From Crocinitomicaceae bacterium (GTDB lineage Bacteria > Bacteroidota > Bacteroidia > Flavobacteriales_D > Crocinitomicaceae), in contig JAHEMP010000059.1 in NCBI GenBank assembly GCA_024643585.1, positions 1 through 10,748 on the forward strand: a DNA stretch of 10,748 bases, given 5' to 3'. Shown here piece by piece: positions 1 through 7,246 of the stretch. Numbering within the stretch: the stretch's first letter is position 1; each line of letters begins with the position of its first letter. The notes beneath the pieces were generated by a model. The model was not told the DNA's origin. It did not search any database and saw nothing but the letters and a program-made list of their open reading frames with translations. A program made the position numbers and the translations under genes.

Positions 1-444
1 GATTTGGATGGTCACGATTACATCCTTCAGCGACAAATGAAACCCGAAGCAAGAATTGATGTAATTAAAATACTGAGCGAACTTAATATTGTTCCGACAT
101 CCATGATTGATATATCAGACGGATTGGCCTCTGAACTTTTGCATATTTCAAAAGCGAGTAAAACGAGTTGTCACGTTTATGATGAAAAGTTGCCAATTGA
201 TGCAAAGACTTCAATGATGGCGTTGGAATTTAATATCAATCCTAATACCTGTGCATTAAATGGGGGAGAAGATTATGAACTTCTTTTTACTATTTCTCAG
301 AAGGACTACGAAACGATAGGTGCGAACCCGAATTTCACAATAATCGGTTATATAGGTCATGAAGGTGAAGGAAATCATTTAATTGATAGTCAAGGGGCAG
401 TTATAGAGTTAACAGCTCAAGGCTGGAATCATTTTAGAGATTAG
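1..444 (+). CDS. thiL: Thiamine-monophosphate kinase, C-terminal part (5' end outside window)
   Basis: This is the last 147 residues of ThiL, the cytoplasmic enzyme that phosphorylates thiamine monophosphate to thiamine diphosphate with ATP. The reading frame is open at base 1, so the TTG at base 4 is not a real start. The conserved second-half motifs of the family are present: a QRQMKPEAR segment (fragment residues 10-18), DISDGL (37-42) followed by the ASELLHI helix, and GGEDYELLFTI (88-98). The N-terminal half, with most of the Mg/ATP-binding aspartates, lies outside the window. The TAG stop overlaps the TAA stop of the convergent minus-strand gene by four bases (TTAG, 441-444), leaving no room for a separate terminator. 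The family call is confident; completeness of the gene cannot be judged here. Confidence 0.93.
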   Translation, partial: DLDGHDYILQRQMKPEARIDVIKILSELNIVPTSMIDISDGLASELLHISKASKTSCHVYDEKLPIDAKTSMMALEFNINPNTCALNGGEDYELLFTISQKDYETIGANPNFTIIGYIGHEGEGNHLIDSQGAVIELTAQGWNHFRD

Positions 445-2009
445 GCAGCATTTTTTAATTTCTGCAAAAATTTGGAACGACTTAATTCGACAAACGATTT
501 GTTCAGGATTTTAGACTCTGCCCAAAGTACAAAGTCAAAATATTCAAGACCTGAAGCTTGATATGGGTCTTTGGTAAGCTGAATTAGCTTTTTGTATAAA
601 ATTTCCCATCTTTCAATTTGATCAAAATGATTTTTCGTTGTTGCATATTTTGAAACGAACCCGATAAGTTCTTTTTCAAATTCAAAGAGTCTATTTCTCG
701 ATGATAAAAATCTTTTTGTTGTTCGAGTCGCATAACCAAGATAATCCAAATCTCCGAGGTCAATATATATAAATAACTCAAGTAAATGAGAAAAGGATAC
801 GATATCTTCTTTTTTATCTAAATCGACATCGTTAAGAATTTTCCGTATTGCTTTTAAAGCCAAATTAGGTTCGCCTTTCGCCAAGTGAATACTGGCAATT
901 TTGAACCATAAATAGGCCTTGCGAATAGGGGAAATAGAATTTCCATAAAGTTTGAAGCCTGTTTCAATTTTGTCGACAGCTAATCTAGCAGCATCGTAAT
1001 CACCTTTTTGGGTATACAAGGAAAGCTCTATACTTGCCACGGAGGAGAACAATTTTACTTGTAAATCGAGATTTTGATTGGCACTTAAAATGTCGTTTTC
1101 TAATTCTTTCAATTCCAACAAATACATTTCTGAAAAGTCAAAAAGGTTTAAACTTTGAGCTGCATAAATTGAATTGGTTAATATTGAAAAATATCTGCCT
1201 GGATGATTTTTAATTAGGTTATTCGTATTCTGAAACAAACTGATATTATTCTGCAGAGCCTCAAAACTTTTGTCCATTTCTTGGATAGAGAAGAAGTATG
1301 CACTTCGGATGTGATTAATCAAATAACTAATTTCCGCAGTTGAACTGTCTAAAATTGGAATTTCCTGTAAAGGATTGTAGATTTCGAAATAGGCCATTTT
1401 ATCCTTTTCTGAACGAGCAATTCCATGAAGAGCCATGTGCTGAAAAAGTTGACTTTTAATGTTCCAAAGTCTTGTCTCTATCAAAGATAATTTGTGCAAA
1501 TGTTCATCTTTCGACTTAATTTCTTCCAATTGAGTCGGCTGTATATCCAAATAATTATTTTTTTCTAATAAATCTTTTAGCTTGCAACGAATGTGGATAA
1601 TTAGATTTGATAGCTCATTTTTTTCTGCAAGTTTCTCTGCCCTAAGAAGTAATTTATTGGATTGATTGTAAAGTGATTTAGCACTTAATATTTCAGCGCA
1701 ATGAATCATTTTAAAAATCTGAGATTCAATGTTAGATTGAGAGTGAAAATTATCGAGAGCGTTTAAAATATGATCGTAAAGTCTTTTTTTGGTGATAGAT
1801 AATTTGTTTAAAAAACTTTCCCCAGCAAAGTGGATTTTAAGTAAATGTTCATCGTAAACTTCTTGTTTGTCGATGAAATCGAAGATAACTATATAATTGT
1901 TTTCATCCCCAATGGTATGTCGGGAGGACAGCAATTTAAAATACCTTTTTTCTGATTTTGTCAACGAGTGAATAAGCTCATGAAGGAAATCATTTATTTT
2001 ACTTGACAT
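441..2009 (-). CDS. Large alpha-helical protein of unknown function (possible TPR-like repeats)
   Basis: The product is 522 residues, predicted cytoplasmic: there is no signal peptide or membrane segment. The N-terminus has a recognisable basic helix, SLTKSEKRYFKLLSSRH (residues 15-31), followed by a NNYIVIFDFID segment and a basic ITKKRLYDHIL helix. I recall this arrangement from uncharacterised Bacteroidota proteins, but no function is known to me. The rest is almost entirely helix-forming, rich in Leu, Ile, Lys and Glu. Stretches such as AKSLYNQSNKLLLRAEKLAE, YDAARLAVDKIETG and AKGEPNLALKAIRKIL look like tetratricopeptide-type helix pairs, which suggests a protein-protein interaction scaffold. 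The frame extends to a TTG at 2045, but the ATG at 2009 lies directly before the conserved N-terminus and is preferred. Transcription starts downstream of the terminator at 2122-2155, so the gene is probably monocistronic. Its stop overlaps that of thiL. Confidence 0.85.
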   Translation of the reverse strand: MSSKINDFLHELIHSLTKSEKRYFKLLSSRHTIGDENNYIVIFDFIDKQEVYDEHLLKIHFAGESFLNKLSITKKRLYDHILNALDNFHSQSNIESQIFKMIHCAEILSAKSLYNQSNKLLLRAEKLAEKNELSNLIIHIRCKLKDLLEKNNYLDIQPTQLEEIKSKDEHLHKLSLIETRLWNIKSQLFQHMALHGIARSEKDKMAYFEIYNPLQEIPILDSSTAEISYLINHIRSAYFFSIQEMDKSFEALQNNISLFQNTNNLIKNHPGRYFSILTNSIYAAQSLNLFDFSEMYLLELKELENDILSANQNLDLQVKLFSSVASIELSLYTQKGDYDAARLAVDKIETGFKLYGNSISPIRKAYLWFKIASIHLAKGEPNLALKAIRKILNDVDLDKKEDIVSFSHLLELFIYIDLGDLDYLGYATRTTKRFLSSRNRLFEFEKELIGFVSKYATTKNHFDQIERWEILYKKLIQLTKDPYQASGLEYFDFVLWAESKILNKSFVELSRSKFLQKLKNAA

Positions 2010-2121
2010 GTATATTTTCGTTTGATTAATGAACCATGGAACCAATATACAATAACGTTTCTGTCAATTTATGGTCAAGTTTTGAAATGTATATTTAATT
2101 GAGTGAACGGAGTAATTGAAA

Positions 2122-2155
2122 CAAAAAAAAAGCCTTTCAATTTGAAAGGCTTTTT
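2122..2155 (-). terminator. Intrinsic terminator ending the response regulator-kinase-lipoprotein operon
   Basis: A perfect inverted repeat has arms AGCCTTTCAA (2131-2140) and TTGAAAGGCT (2142-2151), giving an 8-9 bp GC-containing hairpin. On the minus strand it is followed by a run of U encoded by the A-tract at 2123-2131. It lies 16 bases past the stop of the small lipoprotein gene. A shorter T-run on the other side (2151-2155) could let it work in both directions, but no plus-strand gene runs into it. It separates the signalling operon from the next minus-strand gene. Confidence 0.87.
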
Positions 2156-2166
2156 AAATATTGTTA

Positions 2167-2460
2167 TTAATTTTTTTTCTTTTTGTTTCTGTCGTCGTCG
2201 TTGTTTGGATCCGTGATATCATCATCGTTGTCCCTTTTAGCTCCGTTTACAGTTTTATCGTTTGTTATTTTTATAGAAGTTAAACTGGTTGTTCCAGAAT
2301 TCCCACCCAAATCATCACCATTTGAAGATCTCCAAGCAGGTGCATTACCATTTTCATCAATCATATTAGTTGATTGAGAATTTGGTTTGATATTCTCCTT
2401 TTGACAAGAGAAAACTAAACTTGCTACTGCTAGAATAAATATGTATTTTTTTGATAACAT
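2167..2460 (-). CDS. Small lipoprotein with Asp/Asn-rich and poly-Lys C-terminus, last gene of the signalling operon
   Basis: The product is about 97 residues from the ATG at 2460; an in-frame TTG at 2469 would add MKK. A basic N-terminus and hydrophobic core (YIFILAVASLVF) lead to the lipobox VFSC, with the lipidated Cys at residue 19. The residues after the cysteine are QKEN. This resembles the QKDDE-type lipoprotein export signal described in Capnocytophaga for surface display, so exposure on the outer face of the outer membrane is possible. The mature part has no recognisable fold: a Ser/Thr/Gly/Asn-rich linker, then NDDDITDPNNDDD and a KKKKN end. The acidic stretch could bind divalent metal, which is speculative. 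The gene lies 39 bases after the kinase and directly before the terminator, so it is very probably co-transcribed with the two-component pair. Its function is unknown. Confidence 0.8.
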   Translation of the reverse strand: MLSKKYIFILAVASLVFSCQKENIKPNSQSTNMIDENGNAPAWRSSNGDDLGGNSGTTSLTSIKITNDKTVNGAKRDNDDDITDPNNDDDRNKKKKN

Positions 2461-2499
2461 CTTCTTCAAAGACTTCTTATAACATTCAAACCTACGTTA

Positions 2500-5427
2500 T
2501 TAGTCTGAATTATCCAATTTTTCGAAAGGTATTTTGAGTAAAACGTTAGTTCCATTGATTAAACGGTTTTCATCCAATCTGTCTTCCGGTCCAATTATTT
2601 CAAATCCTTTATTGGACATTTCTTTGATAAGCGACAGGCGTTTTGCAGTTAACTCCATTCCTTGTGACTTATGATCACCCTCGAAACCAGCTTTAGAATT
2701 TAAACTTTGGCTAATTCCAATTCCATTGTCTTCAATTTGAATCATTAAGGTGCTGTCATCCGTCCAGGCTTTAATAATAATTTCTCCAAGGATATTTTTC
2801 TTTGGAAGGATACCATGAACTATACTGTTTTCTACAAAGGGTTGCAGGAGCATTGCGGGAATTAGTATTTGATCGGCATCCCCAACCTCGTTTAAAAATT
2901 TGTAGTTAAATCTATCTTTAAACCTCATAGATTCGAGACTCAAGTATAGCTCTAATCTCTCAAGTTCTTTTGATAAGGGGATAAAATTGCCATCGGATCC
3001 TGAAGAGTCGAGGTTCTTGCGGATTAATTGAGCGAAATTAGTCAGATATTTATTTGCCGACTGCTTGTCGGACGTGTTAATAAAATATTGAATAGAGTTT
3101 AAGGAATTAAAGATGAAGTGACGGTTCATACTAGCATTTAGAGACTGCTGCTCAAGTTTCATTAATTTATTTTTAAATACCACGGTTTCTTTTTCGTTTT
3201 TCTCCCGCTCTATTCGAATCCGAAATTTGAAGAATTGATAAATCAGTATACCTAAGGCAAAAATGCAAATTGTTATGAACCACCATGTGAAATAAAATGG
3301 TGGGCGAATTTTAAATGGAATTCTAATTTCTTTTGAAGTATTATTTTGATCATCTATTGCTCTCGCTCGGAGGACGTATTCACCAGATCTTAGTCCAGTA
3401 AAAGTGGCAATAGGACTGTTGTTTTTTGGTGACCAGTTGTCTTCGACACCCTCTAACCAAAATTGAAAATTAATTTCCCCTGGCTTCGAAAGTGATATCC
3501 CATCAAATTCAAATGAAATGTTGTTTTTTGACGAAGGCATGGAGAGTGAGCCATTTAAATCCTTTTCTGAAAAAGGTATTGTTTTGTAGTTGAGAAGAAT
3601 ATTTTGAAGTATTAATTTTGGTCGATTCGTGTATTTTCCTTCATTGTTGTTTTTATATCGAACCAGTCCTGATGCTGTGCCAAACCAAAAATTACCTTTT
3701 CTATCGATATACCCGGAATTAATATTTGTTTCAAGATTTACGACTCCTTCTTGAATGCCAAAATGGCTTATGTTTTTAACTTCTCCTTTGCTTCCCAATT
3801 CTGAAATGTAAAGACCATTATTGGTTCCTATAAATAGTTTTCCCTTTTGGTAATTTAGGAAATTGGTAAATCGAGAAGCCGTTTCCGTTGCGAAATTTCT
3901 ATTTTCTATTTTACCTTTTTTCAACGTATACAAACCCTCCTCGGTACCAAGCCAAAGTTGACCTTTTCCATCGTTTGCCAAACAATAAGTGGTATTCCAA
4001 AATTCTTGAACAGGTTGGACCTCTCCATTTTTGATTACAAACAAGCCCTTGTCGGTACCAAGATAAAAGAGGTTTTCAAAAAACTCAAGATCCCTTATAG
4101 TGCCTATATCTCTGCTTCCGGAAGTTTCATTATTGTGTATTTCTTTGAATTCTCCATTTTCATAAAGTAATAATCCTCCTTTGCCTCCGACAAACATTTT
4201 GGATTTAGAAATGCGATATAGTGTTGTAATTTTATCGTTTTGTAAACCGTCTTCTTTGGTGAATTTTTTTAAAAATTTTTCATCTTTGAAACAAACCAAG
4301 CCGAGCTCAGTGCCAAACCAATTCATCCCATCCACGTCCATAGCGGAAGACCATATCGTTTTAATATTGTCATAAGCGGTTTTAAATTGATTGCCTTTGT
4401 GAAGGACGAGTCCCATGTTATACGTCGAAATCCAGAATTGACCAATCTTATCTTGATTTACATTTAACACTAAATCAGTAGGCAAACCGATGTTGTGATC
4501 GTAATAAACAAACTGATCCCCTGGAAAAAACAACAGTCCTTTTCCGTTTGAACCCAGCCAAATATTTTGCTCACTATCTTGAAATACGCATTCAATTTGG
4601 GCAAGCGGCAAACCTTTTGAATTGTTTATTAGCTCTTTACTATTATTGCCGTCGATTTTCAATAAACCTTCAGCGGTATTAAACCAGAGATTATTTTTAG
4701 AATCCTTAAAGGCACCATCTGGGAACAATTCTTTGTCGATATTCAGTGCGCTAAGTTGTTTAGTAGAAGCGTTCAATTCATATACACCATCGTTAAAAGT
4801 TGTAATAATAATCTTGTCAAAACGCACTTCTAAATCAGCAATACTCCACAATTCGGTTTTTGGAATTAGGGAAAATAATTTGAAATCTTTCGTAGTAAAA
4901 ATGCCGTCTCTCGTGGCTAAATAATACATACCGTTGACCTCTAAAACATCGCGAATTTTGTTACTCTGATTTTTTGGAAAAGGAATACTGGCAAGTTGAT
5001 CATCAATCAGTTTAAATAGCCCATCACCATTGGTTGCCACTACCATTGAATTACGAAATTTAGCGAAGCCGGTTACTCTTATATTTTTCGATTCTTTTGG
5101 TAAATACCAATGTGAAAATTCACCGTTTCTTTTAACTGAAACTCCTCCTTCATGCCCTATCCAGAGTTCCTTGTCGAAATTCTTTAAAAATGTTATCTTG
5201 TTGGATGCCAATCCATTGTCGCGAGTAAATGAAGTAAATTCTTTCCCATTGAACTTTGCTAAACCTCCTAAGGTACCGACCCATAAATAACCATCCGAAT
5301 CTTGGGAAATAGAAGTTACTTGTGATTGAGGAAGGCCCCTTGTTGTGGAGTATTCTACAAACGAATAACGTTGACTAAATGCGGAACTTGCAACAAGGAA
5401 ACCAATTAATAGAAGAAGGTGTCTCAT
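2500..5427 (-). CDS. Propeller-type sensor histidine kinase (Reg_prop repeats, Y_Y_Y domain, LytS/YehU-type kinase)
   Basis: The product is a 975-residue inner-membrane sensor. An N-terminal signal peptide (residues 1-19, ending SSAFSQ) exports a large sensory region. I count about 14 blade motifs of the form DxxGxLWxGT..GL between residues 42 and 594, for example QDSDGYLWVGT (42-52), NDGKGQLWLGT (485-495) and DRKGNFWFGT (575-584). Fourteen blades would make two seven-bladed propellers, as in Bacteroidota hybrid sensors. A Y_Y_Y domain follows (about 637-708), then one membrane helix (about 713-733) and a short coiled coil. The cytoplasmic domain is a LytS-type kinase with phosphoacceptor His770 in MNRHFIFNSLNSIQ, the N box LLQPFVENSIVHG (Asn867), DNGIGI (900-905) and a GMELTAKRL segment. 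Unlike hybrid sensors it has no receiver or DNA-binding domain. The cognate regulator is encoded 2 bases upstream. The ligand is unknown. Confidence 0.95.
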   Translation of the reverse strand: MRHLLLLIGFLVASSAFSQRYSFVEYSTTRGLPQSQVTSISQDSDGYLWVGTLGGLAKFNGKEFTSFTRDNGLASNKITFLKNFDKELWIGHEGGVSVKRNGEFSHWYLPKESKNIRVTGFAKFRNSMVVATNGDGLFKLIDDQLASIPFPKNQSNKIRDVLEVNGMYYLATRDGIFTTKDFKLFSLIPKTELWSIADLEVRFDKIIITTFNDGVYELNASTKQLSALNIDKELFPDGAFKDSKNNLWFNTAEGLLKIDGNNSKELINNSKGLPLAQIECVFQDSEQNIWLGSNGKGLLFFPGDQFVYYDHNIGLPTDLVLNVNQDKIGQFWISTYNMGLVLHKGNQFKTAYDNIKTIWSSAMDVDGMNWFGTELGLVCFKDEKFLKKFTKEDGLQNDKITTLYRISKSKMFVGGKGGLLLYENGEFKEIHNNETSGSRDIGTIRDLEFFENLFYLGTDKGLFVIKNGEVQPVQEFWNTTYCLANDGKGQLWLGTEEGLYTLKKGKIENRNFATETASRFTNFLNYQKGKLFIGTNNGLYISELGSKGEVKNISHFGIQEGVVNLETNINSGYIDRKGNFWFGTASGLVRYKNNNEGKYTNRPKLILQNILLNYKTIPFSEKDLNGSLSMPSSKNNISFEFDGISLSKPGEINFQFWLEGVEDNWSPKNNSPIATFTGLRSGEYVLRARAIDDQNNTSKEIRIPFKIRPPFYFTWWFITICIFALGILIYQFFKFRIRIEREKNEKETVVFKNKLMKLEQQSLNASMNRHFIFNSLNSIQYFINTSDKQSANKYLTNFAQLIRKNLDSSGSDGNFIPLSKELERLELYLSLESMRFKDRFNYKFLNEVGDADQILIPAMLLQPFVENSIVHGILPKKNILGEIIIKAWTDDSTLMIQIEDNGIGISQSLNSKAGFEGDHKSQGMELTAKRLSLIKEMSNKGFEIIGPEDRLDENRLINGTNVLLKIPFEKLDNSD

Positions 5428-5429
5428 CT

Positions 5430-6203
5430 TTAGTTCTTAAGACTTTTCACGAAATCGGAAACCCGGTTTCTCGCAATTGGAATTCTGTCGCCATTTTTTA
5501 GGACTGCAAAATGACCATCTTCGTTTACATAATCGGTCATGAAATTTAAATTAATGATATGGGATTTATGTATTCTACTGAATTTAGTGTGATCCAGTAA
5601 ATTTTCATAGATTTTTAAGGTTCGAGTATCTAAATAACGAGTTCCATCACTAAAATGTAACATGGTGCAATTTCCACTTGCTTCCAGGTTTATAATGGTG
5701 TCGTCCTCAACAATTTTCAATCCTTTTGTATGACTGATTGCAATTCTATTGTTTGGTTTGTTGCGGAGAAAAGTATCCGATAGGTTTTTTAATGATCGAA
5801 AATAGGTTGTGTAATTTTCGGGATTTTCCAAGAAGATTTTTTTTGATTCAATTAATTTTTCAGTTGCTATCTTTAATTCGTCAATGTCAATAGGTTTGAG
5901 TAAATAATAGACTGCATTTGCATTAAATGCGCGGATGGCATAATCTTTAAATGCAGTGACAAAAACAACTAAAACATTCATATTTTCTATTTCTTCCAGA
6001 AGTTCAAATCCTTCAGATCCAGATGGCATTCGAATATCCAGGAAAAGCACATCAGGCTGAAATTCTTTAATTTTTTCTAGAGCTTCCACCTTACCATCCG
6101 CATCTGCCACGACTTCAACATCAGGACAATGCTCCTCAAGAAGGATTTGTAGATTTTTTCTAGCGAACTCTTCGTCGTCTATTATTATGGCTCTTAAACT
6201 CAT
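5430..6203 (-). CDS. LytTR-family response regulator
   Basis: The product is a 257-residue DNA-binding response regulator. The receiver domain (about 3-120) has the acidic pair Asp9/Asp10, the phosphoacceptor Asp56 in LFLDIRMP, Thr83 and Lys103 in LLKP, so every residue needed for phosphorylation is present. A linker (about 120-150) leads to a LytTR DNA-binding domain (about 152-255) with the typical RIHKSHIINLN segment (210-220) and IPIARNR near the end. It is the first gene of a minus-strand operon, with only 2 bases between its stop and the ATG of the LytS-type kinase, so the two are the natural partner pair. LytTR regulators usually bind paired direct repeats in promoters. The targets cannot be told from this window beyond a possible role at its own promoter. 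Confidence 0.95.
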   Translation of the reverse strand: MSLRAIIIDDEEFARKNLQILLEEHCPDVEVVADADGKVEALEKIKEFQPDVLFLDIRMPSGSEGFELLEEIENMNVLVVFVTAFKDYAIRAFNANAVYYLLKPIDIDELKIATEKLIESKKIFLENPENYTTYFRSLKNLSDTFLRNKPNNRIAISHTKGLKIVEDDTIINLEASGNCTMLHFSDGTRYLDTRTLKIYENLLDHTKFSRIHKSHIINLNFMTDYVNEDGHFAVLKNGDRIPIARNRVSDFVKSLKN

Positions 6204-6487
6204 GTTGAAATCGATTGTTGTGTTACGTTTAGCTATTTAAAATTACGATTTAAAATGAACTGATAAAAAGAATCACGACGTTTAAATTTCTAGAAGTATC
6301 CAATAACATTGATTCTATGACAGATAAATCAAAAGCTTCAACACTTTACGTATTTGTTATATTTTCTTAACATCTATATTGTAACTTTCTTGAAGTTTTA
6401 ACACCCTATTTTATGAATAAAAATTTACAATGTAAAGTACAATTGATTTGGGTTTTTATAGACAACGGTCATTAAAATTGTTCTTTT
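6204..6487. other. Noncoding spacer carrying the promoter region of the signalling operon
   Basis: These 284 very AT-rich bases lie between the stop of the alpha/beta hydrolase gene and the start of the response regulator gene, both on the minus strand. No convincing open frame or RNA gene is seen. It must hold the promoter of the regulator-kinase-lipoprotein operon, unless that operon is read through from pepP. By eye I find no good TAnnTTTG element on the minus strand. Visible features are a 9-base direct repeat (6235-6243 and 6248-6256), a small hairpin TTTAC-aat-GTAAA (6424-6436), and two copies of ACGTTTA (6225-6231, 6278-6284). No clear intrinsic terminator follows the hydrolase gene. 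Confidence 0.6.
6235..6256. repeat. Tandem 9-base direct repeat ATTTAAAAT upstream of the response regulator gene
   Basis: ATTTAAAAT occurs at 6235-6243 and again at 6248-6256, a period of 13 bases, starting 32 bases upstream of the regulator's ATG. The repeat is exact, but it is made only of A and T in an AT-rich spacer, so chance is a real possibility. It could be a binding site for a regulator or an AT-rich promoter element. Confidence 0.4.
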
Positions 6488-7246
6488 TTAAGCCAAAAAA
6501 TTCTTGATTTCGTTTCGAATTAATTTCGGATTTTCATGTTGTCCCATATGTCCAACATTTGGAATAATAACAATTTTGTTTGGGAGTTCAGATAGTTCAG
6601 CTTTCATTTTCTCGAGAGTAACCAACTTGTCCTTTTCTCCTTGAATAATAAAAATCCGAGAGCCAAACGAAATCAATGTTTTTTTATGATCCTTCCTGTT
6701 TCTCATAGCCAATGCGCATTTTGAGATGTTAGTCGCTTTCATTTTCTTAGCTTCTGAAAGCATGGCATTAATAAGAGTAAAGTGTTTTTTTGGTTCTAAG
6801 AATAGTGCCGGCAGGGCTTCTTGCAGAAATAAATTTTTGTTTGTTTTTACTATTTCTGAAACCCGTAAACGGTCATTTTTCTTTTGTGCGTCGTCTTCCC
6901 AGAAATTAGAATGTAAAAGAATTAATTTACCAGATAAACCATATGTTTCTACATATTCGAGAGCAACATAACCTCCCATAGAATGTCCTATTATATCGAA
7001 CATATCGACATTTAGCTTCTTTAAAGTCAATTGCAAGCAATTCGCAATGAATTCCATAGATTCTTCAAAATGTGACATTCTTGATTTTCCATGGCCCGGT
7101 ATTTCAACTTTTATACACGTAAAATTGTTTTCAAGTTGGAGAGGTTCCCACATTGAATTTGACTCTAGAAAGCCATGTATCAAAACCAAAGTAGGACCAG
7201 ATCCTTCAATAGTATAATGAAGAAGTTCAGCCGACGTTTTATTCAT
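6488..7246 (-). CDS. Alpha/beta-fold hydrolase
   Basis: The product is a 252-residue cytoplasmic alpha/beta hydrolase. The oxyanion-hole HG follows strand 3 (LVLIHGF, His24-Gly25). The nucleophile elbow is GHSMGG with Ser89, the acid is most likely Asp206 in IQGEKDKLV, and the catalytic histidine is His233 in NVGHMGQHENP. An EIPGHGKS segment (48-55) and a cap region (about 115-180) are typical of the small MenH/BioH-like and lactone- or ester-hydrolysing members. The substrate cannot be assigned. The start codon lies inside the end of pepP (8-base overlap), which implies translational coupling in a two-gene operon. A menaquinone role (MenH) is possible from similarity alone, but no men genes are nearby. 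Confidence 0.92.
   Translation of the reverse strand: MNKTSAELLHYTIEGSGPTLVLIHGFLESNSMWEPLQLENNFTCIKVEIPGHGKSRMSHFEESMEFIANCLQLTLKKLNVDMFDIIGHSMGGYVALEYVETYGLSGKLILLHSNFWEDDAQKKNDRLRVSEIVKTNKNLFLQEALPALFLEPKKHFTLINAMLSEAKKMKATNISKCALAMRNRKDHKKTLISFGSRIFIIQGEKDKLVTLEKMKAELSELPNKIVIIPNVGHMGQHENPKLIRNEIKNFLA

Noticed and set aside
584..781. 65-codon minus-strand open frame inside the 522-residue gene
   Set aside because: It lies on the same strand in another frame, fully inside a well-supported gene, and shows no recognisable protein features.
2042..2049. TATATTGG (minus strand) as a -7 element for the 522-residue gene
   Set aside because: It matches TAnnTTTG at 7 of 8 positions, but no TTTG or TTG lies at a suitable distance upstream.
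2187..2240. GTC/ATC-like trinucleotide repeats
   Set aside because: They are simply the codons of the Asp/Asn-rich tail of the lipoprotein, not an independent repeat array.
2183..2377. Open frame on the plus strand across the small lipoprotein gene
   Set aside because: It is the antisense shadow of the Asp-rich and Ser-rich codons; the minus-strand frame has a lipoprotein signal and operon context.
3958..5290. Several plus-strand open frames (3958-4170, 4181-4375, 4622-4924, 5030-5290)
   Set aside because: All are antisense to the kinase's propeller repeats, which are clearly coding on the minus strand.
6726..6971. 81-codon plus-strand open frame
   Set aside because: It is antisense to the alpha/beta hydrolase, whose catalytic motifs are intact on the minus strand.
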